The translations under genes were made by a program, and so were the position numbers. Of a DNA stretch of 64,000 nt, positions 10,406 to 22,552 are shown one piece after another (the first letter of the stretch is position 1; the number at the start of each line of letters is the position of its first letter). The notes beneath the pieces were generated by a model. The model saw only the letters and a program-made list of their open reading frames with translations, ran no database searches and was not told the DNA's origin. The DNA lies in assembly GCA_036417435.1 (NCBI GenBank), contig CM070910.1:77050784-77114783 (forward strand). The letters run 5' to 3'. The stretch is from Inia geoffrensis (taxonomy: Eukaryota > Chordata > Mammalia > Artiodactyla > Iniidae).

Positions 10406-12141
10406 TTTGCCAAAAAGGGCGTATGCGTTTTTTCCTGAATAGATTCAGGAAAAAACGCATACGCCCTTTTTGGCCAACCAAGCAAGCTTGCAATGGAAAT
10501 CCGCACTACAAGGAAGTCTCACTTCCCACCGATCAAAAGGGCCCTCCGAAATAAATGTAAAATCCAGAGAGGCAGGACAGGCCATGGAGAACCGGCAGCC
10601 TTGTTATGCTGATGGGCGGGATGGAAATTGCCAACAGCCACTCTGGAGAAGTGGATGGTGTTTCCTGGAACAAAGAAAAAACCAAGCTAGAGAGCCTAGG
10701 GCACTTCCACTTATGGTGCTATAGATTCGGAAAATTTAAATGAAAAAGACAGAGCCACACCAAAGTTTGGGGCTGCTCTGTGTACGGGAACCTTGACTAT
10801 GGTACAACTTCAATAGCCCAGAAAGAGAAAAATGGATATAGAAGTTGTGGTACATCCCTACAATGGAATATCACTCAACAATGAAATCAATGGCCACAGA
10901 CCAGTAGCAGCATAATGAGTGGATTTAGTTACGATGATTCTAAGTGAAATAAGTCACACAGAAAAAGAAACATCATAAGATATCACTAATACCGGAAATG
11001 GAAACACGACTACGCATGAACTGCATTTCAAAACACAACACAGTCTCACATTTACAAAAGAAATTTATGCTTGCTTAAGGTCAAAGGAGAGTGGGGAGGC
11101 TGCATAAAACCAGAGATGGACATTAGGACAGATACCATTCCATAAGCCAAATATATATTAGACAAGACCTACTCCTCGCTCAACCAAATCGACTCAACAC
11201 CCCGTATTCAAAACCTAGGAATAAACCTGACTGTGAAGAAACTTAAAACCCATACATGTATATGTCTCCATAAGAAAATCACTTGTGTACAGCAGCATAC
11301 ACACAGCAGTGTAAATAAGCTAAATCCCCTTATAAAAATAAATTTGAAAAAGAAAGCACAAGGACTGTGAAATAGAGAGAAATTCTTAAATATGTCCTTG
11401 AGGTGTTGCGAGAAATCTTGGATTTACCACCTCTACATCCACAGCTGGGGGAGAGATAAGGCTGGACACTTGGGGCTGATACTATTGGTGAGGGAATGCA
11501 GACCCTTTGAGGTAATGGTGCATGATTCCCAATCCACGGGTCCCAAATCTCCACGTTTAAGAGATTTATCCTTCAGCTAAAATATGCATGGAAAACCCAG
11601 AATATGGTCCACGAAGTGATCAGGCAAAATTTCTAAAATTCATCGCCATTTTCCCTCCCTGTTACTCGAGTTCGCCTTTCCAGATGCGATATTAACATTC
11701 TCCCTACTTCGAGAGTCAGTGCCTTTGACCTCTTGCTTGGCACAGTTTGCAATTTCTGTGGTAGATGAGCAGGAATAAGGAGAAGCAATGAGCGGCTAAC
11801 TCGATGTGTTTGGACGGGCACATTGAACGATGATTTCCGTACAGGAAGAAGAATTCACCAAAGGCTCAGCGTGCCATGCCGGAACGAGATTAGGGCCTGA
11901 AGCAATTATTCGTTTTTGCGGTCAGCTCACAAGAAAGCGAGTTGAGAAAAGGAGATTTTTGGCACTGTAACTCACAATCCTGCGGAGTTCCAAATGACCC
12001 CTATCATCCAAAAATTTATTGAAGGAAGACTGTGAAGAAGACTTGAACACGACACAGAATTGCAGAAAACAGATATCAGGTGGTAGATAAGAATTGCTCT
12101 GAAATCGTAGGAAAAGAGGCAGCAGTTCGACAGTGATGCAC
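10406..12141 (+). repeat. Satellite unit 7 (family B, subtype a; A/B hybrid at its left end)
   Basis: It is 1,736 bp. The palindrome at 10,406-10,477 reads TTTGCC at its left end, as in several family B copies, but keeps the family A centre (G at 10,442), so two pairs are mismatched. From 10,443 on it follows unit 34. Subtype marks are CGAAATAAATG, CATGTATATGTCTCC, GGTGTTGCGAG, CCCAATCCACGG and GTGGTAGATGAG. Confidence 0.9.
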
Positions 12142-13876
12142 TTGGCCAAAAAGGGCGTATGCGTTTTTTCCTGAATATATTCAGGAAAAAACGCATACGC
12201 CCTTTTTGGCCAACCAAGCAAGCCTGCAATGGATATCCGCACTACAAGGAAGTCTCACTTCCCACCGATCAAAAGGGCCCTCCGAAAAAAATGTAAAATC
12301 CAGAGAGGCAGGACAGGCCATGGAGAACCGGCAGCCTTGTTATGCTCATGGGCGGGATGTAAATTGTCAACAGCCACTCTGGAGAAGTGGATGGTGTTTC
12401 CTGGAACAAAGAAAAAACCAAGCTAGAGAGCCTAGGGTACTTCCACTTATGGTGCTATAGACTCGGAAGATTTAAATGAAAAAGACAGAGCCACACCAAA
12501 GTTTGGGGCTGCTCTGTGTACGGAACCTTGACTATGGTACAACTTCAATAGCCCAGAAAGAGAAAACTGGATATAGAAGTTGTGGTACATCCCTACAATG
12601 GAATATCACTCAACAATGAAATCAATGGCCACAGACCAGTAGCAGCATAATGAGTGGATTTAGTTACGATGACTCTAAGTGAAATAAGTCACACAGAAAA
12701 AGAAACATCATAAGATATCACTAATACCGGGAATGGAAACACGACTACGCATGAACTGCATTTCAAAACACAACAGAGTCTCACATTTACAAAAGAAATT
12801 TATGCTTGCTTAAGGTCAAAGGAGAGTGGGGAGGCTGCATAAAACCAGAGATTGACATTAGGACAGATACCGTTCCATAAGCCAAATATATATTAGACAA
12901 GACCTACTCCTCGCTCAACCAAATGGACTCAACACCCCGTATTCAATACCTAGGAATATACCTGACTGTGAAGAAACTTAAAACCCATACATTTATAGGT
13001 CTCCATAGGAAAATCACTTGTATACAGCAGCATACACACAGCAGTGTAAATAAGCTAAATCCCCTTATAAAAATAAATTTGAAAAAGAAAGCACAAGGAC
13101 TGTGAAATAGAGAGAAATTCTTAAATAAGTCCATGAGGGCTTGCGAGAAATCTTGGATTTACCACCTCTACATCACCAGCTGTGAGAGAGATAAGGCTGG
13201 ACACTTGGGACTGATTCTATTGGTGAGGGAATGCAGACCCTCTGAGGTAATGGTGCATGATTCCAATTCCACGGGTCCCAAATCTCCACGTTTAAGAGAT
13301 TTATCCTTTAGCTAAAATATGCATGGAAAACCCAGAATATGGTCCACGAAGTGATCAGGCAAAATTTCTAAAATTCATCGCCATTTTCCCCCCCTGTTAC
13401 TCGAGTTCGCCTTTCCAGATGCGATATTAACATTCTCCCTACTTCGAGAGTCAGTGCCTTTGACCTCTTGCTTGGCCCAGTTTGCAATTTCTGTGGAAGA
13501 TGAGCAGGAATAAGGAGAAGCAATGAGCGGCTAACTCGAGGTGTTTGGACGGGCACATTGAACGATGATTTCCCTACAGGAAGAAGAATTCACCAAAGGC
13601 TCAGCGTGCCATGCCGGAACGAGATTAGGGCCTGAAGCAATTATTCGGGTTTGCGGTCAGCTCACAAGAAATCGAGTTGAGAAAAGGAGATTTTTGGCAA
13701 TGTAACTCACAATCCTGCGGAGTTCCAAATGACCCCTATCATCCAAATATTTATTGAAGGAAGATTGTGAAGAGGACTTTAACACGACACAGAATTGCAG
13801 AAAACAGATATCAGGTGGTAGATAAGAATTGCTCTGAAATCGTAGGAAAAGAGGCAGCAGTTCGACAGTGATGCAC
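12142..13876 (+). repeat. Satellite unit 8 (family B, subtype b)
   Basis: It is 1,735 bp with a perfect palindrome at 12,142-12,213. One G is lost in TGTACGGAACC near 12,520. Marks include TGGATATCCGC, AATTGTCAACAG, GATGACTCTAAG, CACCAGCTGTGAG and GACTTTAACACG. Confidence 0.9.
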
Positions 13877-15611
13877 TTTGCCAAAAAGGGCGTATGCGTT
13901 TTTTCCTGAATATATTCAGGAAAAAACGCATACGCCCTTTTTGGCCAACCAAGCAAGCCTGCAATGGAAATCCGCACTACAAGGAAGTCTCACTTCCGAC
14001 CGATCAAAAGGGCCCTCCGAAAAAAATGTAAAATCCAGAGAGGCAGGACAGGCCATGGAGAACCGGCAGCCTTGTTATGCTCATGGGCGGGATGTAAATT
14101 GCCAACAGCCACTCTGGAGAAGTGGTTGGTGTTTCCTGGAACAAAGAAAAAAACAAGCTAGAGAGCCTAGGGCACTTCCACTTATGGTGCTATAGATTCG
14201 GAAAATTTAAATGTAAAAGACAGTGCCACACCAAAGTTTGGGGCTGCTCTGTGTACGGGAACCTTGACTATGGTACAACTTCAATAGCCCAGAAAGAGAA
14301 AACTGGATATAGAAGTGTGGTATATCCCTACAATGGAATATCACTCAACAATGAAATCAATGGCCACAGACCAGTAGCAGCATAATGAGTGGGTTTAGTT
14401 ACGATGATTCTAAGTGAAATAAGTCACACAGAAAAAGAAACTTCATAAGATATCACTAATACCGGGAATGGAAACACGACTACGCATGAACTGCATTTCA
14501 AAACACAGCAGAGTCTCACATTTACAAAAGAAATTTATGCTTGCTTAAGGGCAAAGGAGAGTGGGGAGGCTGCATAAAACCAGAGATGGACATTAGGACA
14601 GATACCATTCCATAAGCCAAATATATATTAGACAAGACCTACTCCTCGCTCAACCAAATCTACTCAACACCCCGTATTCAAAACCTAGGAATAAACCTGA
14701 CTGTGAAGAAACTTAAAACCCATACATTTATAGGTCTCCATAAGAAAATCACTTGTGTACAGCAGCATACACACAGCAGTGTAAATAAGCTAAATCCCCT
14801 TATAAAAATAAATTTGAAAAAGAAAGCACAAGGACTGTGAAATAGAGAGAAATTCTTAAATAAGTCCTTGAGGTCTTGCGAGAAATCTTGGATTTACCAC
14901 ATCTACATCCACAGCTGGGGGAGAGATAAGGCTGGACACTTGGGGCTGATACTATTGGTGAGGGAATGCAGACCCTCTGAGGTAATGGTGCATGATTCCC
15001 ATTCTACGGGTCCCAAATCTCCACGTTTAAGGGATTTATCCTTCAGCTAAAATATGCATGGAAAACCCAGAATATGGTCCACGAAGTGATCAGGCAAAAT
15101 TTCTAAAATTCATCGCCATTTTCCCCCCCTGGTACTCGAGTTCGCCTTTCCAGATGCCATATTAACATTCTCCCCACTTCGAGAGTCAGTGCCTTTGACC
15201 TCTTGTTCGGCACAGTTTGCAATTTCTGTGGAAGATGAGCAGGAATAAGGAGAACAAATGAGCGGCTAACTCGATGTGTTTGGACGGGCACATTGAACGA
15301 TGATTTCCCTACAGGAAGAAGAATTCACCAAAGGCCCAGCGTGCCATGCCGGAACGAGATTAGGGCCTGAAGCAATTATTCGGGTTTGCGGTCAGCTCAC
15401 AAAAAAGCGAGTTGACAAAAGGAGATTTTTGGCACTGTAACTCACAATTCTGCGGAGTTCCAAATGACCACTATCATCCAAAAATTTATTGAAGGAAGAC
15501 TGTGAAGAGGACTTGAACACGACACAAAATTGCAGAAAACAGATATCAGGTGGTAGATAAGAATTGCTCTGAAATCCTAGGAAAAGAGGCAGCATTTTGA
15601 CAGTGATGCAC
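13877..15611 (+). repeat. Satellite unit 9 (family B, subtype c)
   Basis: It is 1,735 bp. The palindrome at 13,877-13,948 has one mismatch (TTTGCC). One T is lost in AGAAGTGTGG near 14,311. Marks include CTTCCGACCGATC, GTGGTTGGTG, AAATGTAAAAGACAG and CCACATCTACATCC. Confidence 0.9.
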
Positions 15612-17347
15612 TTGGCCAAAAAGGGCGTATGCGTTTTTTCCTGAATATATTCAGGAAAAAACGCATACGCCCTTCTTGGCCAACCAAGCAAGCCTGCAAT
15701 GGAAATCCGCACTACAACTAAGTCTCACTTCCCACCGATCAAAAGGGCCCTCCGAAAAAAATGTAAAATCCAGAGAGGCAGGACAGGCCATGGAGAACCA
15801 GCAGCCTTGTTATGCTGATGGGCGGGATGTAAATTGCCAACAGCCACTCTGGAGAAGTGGATGGTGTTTCCTGGAACAAAGAAAAAACCAAGCTAGAGAG
15901 CCTAGGGCACTTCCACTTATGGTGCTATTGATTCGGAAAATTTAAATGAAAAAGACAGAGCCACACCAAAGTTTGGGGCTGCTCTGTGTACGGGAACCTT
16001 GACTATGGTACAACTTCAATAGCCCAGAAAGAGAAAAATGGATATAGAAGTTGTGGTACATCCCTACAATGGAATATCACTCAACAATGAAATCAATGGC
16101 CACAAACCAGTAGCAGCATAATGAGTGGATTTAGTTACGATGATTCTAAGTGAAATAAGTCACACAGAAAAAGAAACATCATAAGATATCACTAATACCG
16201 GAAATGGAAACACGACTACGCATGAACTACATTTCAAAACACAACACAGTCTCACATTTACAAAAGAAATTTATGCTTGCTTAAGGTCAAAAGAGAGTGG
16301 GGAGGCTGCATAAAACCAGAGATGGACATTAGGACAGATACCATTCCATAATCCAAATATATATTAGACAAGACCTACTCCTTGCTCAACCAAATCGACT
16401 CAACACCCCGTATTCAAAACCTAGGAATAAACCTGACTGTGAAGAAACTTAAAACCCATACATTTATAGGTCTCCATAAGAAAATCACTTGTGTACAGCA
16501 GCATACACACAGCAGTGTAAATAAGCTAAACCCCCTTATAAAAATAAATTTGAAAAAGAAAGCACAAGGACTGTGAAATAGAAAGAAATTCTTAAATAAG
16601 TCCTTGAGGTCTTGCGAGAAATCTTGGATTTACCACCTCTACATCCACAGCTGGGGGAGAGATAAGGCTGGACACTTGGGGCTGATACTATTGGTGAGGG
16701 AATGCAGACCCTATGAGGTAATGGTGCATGATTCCCATTCCACGGGTCCCAAATCTCCTCATTTAAGCGATTTATCCTTCAGCTAAAATATGCATGGAAA
16801 ACCCAGAATATGGTCCACAAAGTGATGAGGCAAAATTTCTAAAATTCATCGCCATTTTCCCCCCCTGGTACTCGAGTTCGCCTTTCCAGATGCGATATTC
16901 ATATTCTTCCCACTTGGAGAGTCAGTGCCTTTGACCTTTAGTTTGGCACAGTTTGCAATTTCTGTGGAAGATGAGCAGGAATAAGGAGAACCAATGAGCG
17001 GCTAACTCGATGTGTTTGGACGGGCACATTGAACGATGATTTCCCTACAGGAAGAAGAATTCACCAAAGGCTCAGCGTGCCATGCCGGAACGAGATTAGG
17101 GCCTGAAGCAATTATTCGGGTTTGCGGTCAGCTCACAAAAAAGCGAGTTGACAAAAGGAGATTTTTGGCACTGTAACTCACAATCCTGCGAAGTTCCAAA
17201 TGACCCCTATCATCCAAAAATTTATAGAAGGAAGACTGTGAAGAGGACTTGAACACGACACAGAATTGCAGAAAACAGATATCAAGTGGTAGATAAGAAT
17301 TGCTCTGAAATCGTAGGAAAAGAGGCAGCAGTTCGACAGTGATGCAC
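15612..17347 (+). repeat. Satellite unit 10 (family B, subtype d)
   Basis: It is 1,736 bp. The palindrome at 15,612-15,683 has one mismatch in the right arm (CCCTTCTTGG). Marks include ACTACAACTAAGTC, GTGCTATTGATTCGG, GAACTACATTTC, CCATAATCC and CTCATTTAAGCG. Confidence 0.9.
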
Positions 17348-19082
17348 TTGGCCAAAAAGGGCGTATGCGTTTTTTCCTGAATATATTCAGGAAAAAACGC
17401 ATACGCCCTTTTTGGCCAACCAAGCAAGCCTGCAATGGAAATCCGCACTACAAGGAAGTCTCACTTCCCACCGATCAAAAGGGCCCTCCGAAAAAAATGT
17501 AAAATCCAGAGAGGCAGGACAGGCCATGGAGAACCGGCAGCCTTGTTATGCTGATGGGCGGGATGGAAATTGCCAACAGCCACTCTGGAGAAGTGGATGG
17601 TGTTTCCTGGAACAAAGAAAAAACCAAGCTAAAGAGCCTAGGGCACTTCCACTTATGGTGCTATAGATTCGGAAAATTTAAATGAAAAAGACAGAGCCAC
17701 ACCAAAGTTTGGGGCTGCTCTGTGTACGGGAACCTTGACTATGGGACAACTTCAATAGCCCAGAAAGAGAAAAATGGATATAGAAGTTGTGGTACATCAC
17801 TACAATGGAATATCACTCAACAATGAAATCAATGGCCACAGACCAGTAGCAGCATAATGAGTGGATTTAGTTATGATGATTCTAAGTGAAATAAGTCACA
17901 CAGAAAAAGAAACATCATAAGATATCACTAATACCGGGAATGGAAACACGACTACGCATGAACTGCATTTCAAAACACAACAGAGTCTCACATTTACAAA
18001 ATAAATTTATGCTTGCTTAAGGTCAAAGGAGAGTGGGGAGGCTGCATAAAACCAGAGATGGACATTAGGACAGATACCATTCCATAAGCCAAATATATAT
18101 TAGACAAGACCTACTCCTTGCTCAACCAAATCGACTCAACACCCCGTATTCAAAACCTAGGAATAAACCTGACTGTGAAGAAACTTAAAACACATACATT
18201 TATAGGTCTCCATAAGAAAATCACTTGTGTACAGCAGCATACACACAGCAGTGTAAATAATCTAAATCCCCTTATAAAAATAAATTTGAAAAAGAAAGCA
18301 CAAGGACTGTGAAATAGAGAGAAATTCTTAAATAAGTCCTTGAGGTCTTGCGAGAAATCTTGGATTTACCACCTCTACATCCACAGCTGGGGGAGAGATA
18401 ATGCTGGACACTTGGGGCTGATTCTATTGGTGAGGGAATGCAGACCCTCTGAGGTAATGGTGCATGATTCCCATTCCACGGGTCCCAAATCTCCACGTTT
18501 AAGGGATTTATCCTTCAGCTAAAATATGCATGGAAAACCCAGAATATGGTCCACGAAGTGATCAGGCAAAATTTCTAAAATTCATCGCCATTATCCCCCC
18601 CTGGTACTCGAGTTCGCCTTTCCAGATGCGATATTAACATTCTCCCCATTTCGAGAGTCAGTGCCTTTGACCTCTTGTTTGGCACAGTTTGCAATTTCTG
18701 TGGAAGATGAGCAGGAATAAGGAGAACCAATGAGCGGCTAACTCGATGTGTTTAGACGGGCACATTGAACGATGATTTCCCTACAGGAAGAAGAATTCAC
18801 CAAAGGCTCAGCGTGCCATGCCGGAACGAGTTTAGGGCCTGAAGCAATTATTCGGAATTGTGGTCAGCTCACAAAAAGCGAGTTGACAAAAGGAGAGTTT
18901 TGGCACTGTAACTCATAATCCTGCGGAATTCCAAATGACCCCTATCATCCAAAAATTTATTGAAGGAAGACTGTGAAGAGGACTTGAATACGACACAGAA
19001 TTTCAGAAAACAGATATCAGTTGGTAGATAAAAATTGCTCTGAAATCGTAGGAAAAGAGGCAGCATTTCGACAGTGATGCAC
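17348..19082 (+). repeat. Satellite unit 11 (family B, subtype e)
   Basis: It is 1,735 bp with a perfect palindrome at 17,348-17,419. One A is lost in CACAAAAAGCGAG near 18,870. Marks include GCTAAAGAGCC, TATGGGACAAC, TTACAAAATAAATTT, TTTAGACGGG and GCGGAATTCC, which adds a second EcoRI site. Confidence 0.9.
17431..18299 (+). mobile_element. Decayed L1 3' end (representative copy, family B)
   Basis: This is the same L1-derived segment in a family-B unit. Compared with family A it reads CACGACTACGCATGAAC for CACGGCTACGTGTGAAC, AAGACCTACTCC for AAGAGCTACTCC, and GTGTAAATAA for GTGTCAATAA. The form 'acctactcc' is closer to the L1 'acctactgt' motif, so at that position family B looks nearer the ancestral element. 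The AATAAA and the A-rich tail are kept. No target-site duplication is visible on either side, as expected if the unit arose by rearrangement long after insertion. Confidence 0.82.
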
Positions 19083-20817
19083 TTGGCCAAAAAGGGCGTA
19101 TGCGTTTTTTCCTGATTATATTCAGGAAAAAACGCATACGCCCTTTTTGGCCAACCAAGCAAGCCTGCAATGGAAATCCGCACTACAAGGAAGTCTCACT
19201 TCCCACTGATCAAAAGGGCCCTCCGAATAAAATGTAAAATCCAGAGAAGCAGGACAGGCCATGGAGAACCGGCAGCCTTGTTATGCTGATGGGCGGGATG
19301 TAAATTGCCAATAGCCACTCTGGAGAAGTGGATGGTGTTTCCTGGAACAAAGAAAAAACCAAGCTAGAGAGCCTAGGGCACTTCCACTTATGGTGCTATA
19401 GATTCGGAAAATTTAAATGAAAAAGACAGAGCCACACCAAAGTTTGGGGCTGCTCTGTGTACGGGAACCTTGACTATGGTACAACTTCAATAGCCCAGAA
19501 AGAGAAAAATGGATATAGAAGTTGTGGTACATCCCTACAATGGAATATCACTCAACAATGAAATCAATGGCCACACACCAGTAGCAGCATAATGAGTGGA
19601 TTTAGTTACGATGATTCTAAGTGAAATAAGTCACACAGAAAAAGAAACATCATAAGATATCACTAATACCGGGAATGGAAACACGACTACGCATGAACTG
19701 CATTTCAAAACACAGCAGTGTCTCACATTTACAAAAGAAATTTATGCTTGCTTAAGGTCAAAGGAGAGTGGGGAGGCTGCATAAAACCAGAGATGGACAT
19801 TAGGACAGATACCATTCCATAAGCCATATATATATTAGACAAGACCTACTCCTCGCTCAACCATATCGACTCAACACCCCGTATTCAAAACCTAGGAATA
19901 AACCTGACTGTGAAGAAACTTAAAACCCATACATTTATAGGTCTCCATAAGAAAATCACTTGTGTACAGCAGCATACACACAGCAGTGTAAATAAGCTAA
20001 ATCCCCTTATAAAAATAAATTTGAAAAAGAAAGCACAAGGACTGTGAAATAGAGAGAAATTCTTAAATAAGTCCTTGAGGTCTTGCGAGAAATCTTGGAT
20101 TTACCACCTCTACATCCACAGCTGGGGGAGAGATAAGGCTGGACACTTGGGGCTGATACTATTGGTGAGGGAATGCAGACCCTCTGAGGAAATGGTGCAT
20201 GATTCCCATTCTGCGGGTCCAATTATCCACGTTTAAAGGATTTATCCTTCAGCTAAAATATGCATGGAAAACCCAGAATATGGTCCACGAAGTGATCAGG
20301 CAAAATTTCTAAAATTCATCGCCATTTTCCCCCCCTGGTACTCGAGTTCGCCTTTCCAGATGCGATATTAACATTCTCCCCACTTCGAGAGTCAGTGCCT
20401 TTGACCTCTTGTTCGGCACAGTTTGCAATTTCTGTGGAAGATGAGTAGGAATAAGGAGAACCAATGTGCGGCTAACTCGATGTGTTTGGATGGGCACATT
20501 GAACGATGATTTCCCTACAGGAAGAAGAATTCACCAAAGGCTCAGCATGCCATGCCAGAACGAGATTAGGGCCTGAAGCAATTATTCGGGTTTGCGGTCA
20601 GCTCACAAAAAAGCGAGTTGACAAAAGGAGATTTTTGGCACTGTAACTCACAATCCTGCGGAGTTCCAAATGACCCCTATCATCCAAAAATTTATTGAAG
20701 GAAGACTGTGAAGAGGACTTGAACACGACACAAAATTGCAGAAAACAGATATCAGGTGGTAGATAAGAATTGTTCTGAAATCCTAGGAAAAGAGGCAGCA
20801 GTTCGACAGTGATGCAC
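19083..20817 (+). repeat. Satellite unit 12 (family B, subtype f)
   Basis: It is 1,735 bp. The palindrome at 19,083-19,154 has a central mismatch (CCTGATTATATTC). One base is lost in GGGTCCAATTATCC near 20,216. Unit 14 is the same sequence. Confidence 0.9.
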
Positions 20818-22552
20818 TTGGCCAAAAAGGGCGTATGCGTTTTTTCCTGAATATATTCAGGAAAAAACGCATACGCCCTTTTTGGCCAACCAAGCAAGCC
20901 TGCAATGGAAATCCACACTACAAGGAAGTCTCTCTTCCCACCGATCAAAAGGGCTCTCCGAAAAAAATGTAAAATCCAGAGAGGCAGGACAGGCCATGGA
21001 GAACCGGCAGCCTTGTTATGCTGATGGGCAGGATGTAAATTGCCAACAGCTACTCTGGAGAAGTGGATGGTGTTTCCTGGAACAAAGAAAAAACCAAGCT
21101 AGAGAGCCTAGGGCACTTCCACTTATGGTGCTATAGATTCGGAAAATTTAAATGAAAAAGACAGAGCCACACCAAAGTTTGGGGCTGCTCTGTGTACGGG
21201 AACCTTGACTATGGTACAACTTCAATAGCCCAGAAAGAGAAAAATGGATATAGAAGTTGTGGTACATCCCTACAATGGAATAGCACTCAACAATGAAATC
21301 AATGGCCACAGACCAGTAGCAGCATAATGAGTGGATTTAGTTACGATGATTCTAAGTGAAATAAGTCACACAGAAAAAGCAACATCATAAGATATCACTA
21401 ATACCGAGAATGGAAACACGACTACGCATGAACTGCATTTCAAAACACAACAGAGTCTCACATTTACAAAAGAAATTCATGCTTGCTTAAGGTCAAAGGA
21501 GAGTGGGGAGGCTGCATAAAACCAGAGATGGACATTAGGACAGATACCATTCCATAAGCCAAATATATATTAGACAAGACCTACTCCTTGCTCAACCAAA
21601 TCGACTCAACACCCCGTATTCAAAACCTAGGAATAAACCTGACTGTGAAGAAACTTAAAACACATACATTTATAGGTCTCCATAAGAAAATCACTTGTGT
21701 ACAGCAGCATACACACAGCAGTGTAAATAATCTAAATCCCCTTATAAAAATAAATTTGAAAAAGAAAGCACAAGGACTGTGAAATAGAGAGAAATTCTTA
21801 AATAAGTCCTTGAGGTCTTGCGAGAAATCTTGGATTTACCACCTCTACATCCACAGCTGGGGGAGAGATAATGCTGGACACTTGGGGCTGATTCTATTGG
21901 TGAGGGAATGCAGACCCTCTGAGGTAATGGTGCATGATTCCCATTCCACGGGTCCCAAATCTCCACGTTTAAGGGATTTATCCTTCAGCTAAAATATGCA
22001 TGGAAAACCCAGAATATGGTCCACGAAGTGATCAGGCAAAATTTCTAAAATTCATCGCCATTATCCCCCCCTGGTACTCGAGTTCGCCTTTCCAGATGCG
22101 ATATTAACATTCTCCCCATTTCGAGAGTCAGTGCCTTTGACCTCTTGTTTGGCACAGTTTGCAATTTCTGTGGAAGATGAGCAGGAATAAGGAGAACCAA
22201 TGAGCGGCTAACTCGATGTGTTTAGACGGGCACATTGAACGATGATTTCCCTACAGGAAGAAGAATTCACCAAAGGCTCAGCGTGCCATGCCGGAACGAG
22301 TTTAGGGCCTGAAGCAATTATTCGGAATTGTGGTCAGCTCACAAAAAGCGAGTTGACAAAAGGAGAGTTTTGGCACTGTAACTCATAATCCTGCGGAATT
22401 CCAAATGACCCCTATCATCCAAAAATTTATTGAAGGAAGACTGTGAAGAGGACTTGAATACGACACAGAATTTCAGAAAACAGATATCAGTTGGTAGATA
22501 AAAATTGCTCTGAAATCGTAGGAAAAGAGGCAGCATTTCGACAGTGATGCAC
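20818..22552 (+). repeat. Satellite unit 13 (family B, g/e chimera)
   Basis: It is 1,735 bp with a perfect palindrome at 20,818-20,889. The left part to about 21,478 equals unit 15 (CCACACTAC, AAGTCTCTCTTCC, GGGCTCTCC, CAACAGCTACTC). The right part equals unit 11 (GTAAATAATC, AGATAATGCTGG). The switch falls within the L1-derived segment. Confidence 0.88.

Larger units (their letters stand above)
10443..17103 (+). repeat. First copy of the a-b-c-d block, repeated at 57,340-64,000
   Basis: This stretch matches the last 6.66 kb of the window at an offset of 46,897 bp. Shared private marks include TGGATATCCGC, AATTGTCAACAG, CTCGGAAGATTT, a one-base loss in TGTACGGAACC and a one-base loss in AGAAGTGTGG. 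I noted only isolated differences, for example at 11,656, 13,477, 14,327 and 16,763. The match runs to the window edge, so its right limit is unknown. Confidence 0.85.

Noticed and set aside
13928..14385. Plus-strand frames of 87 and 105 codons that might be an L1 ORF2 remnant under selection
   Set aside because: The region derives from the end of L1 ORF2, but the frames exist only where single-base losses or substitutions happen to remove stops (subtype c). They are not aligned with the original ORF2 frame throughout.
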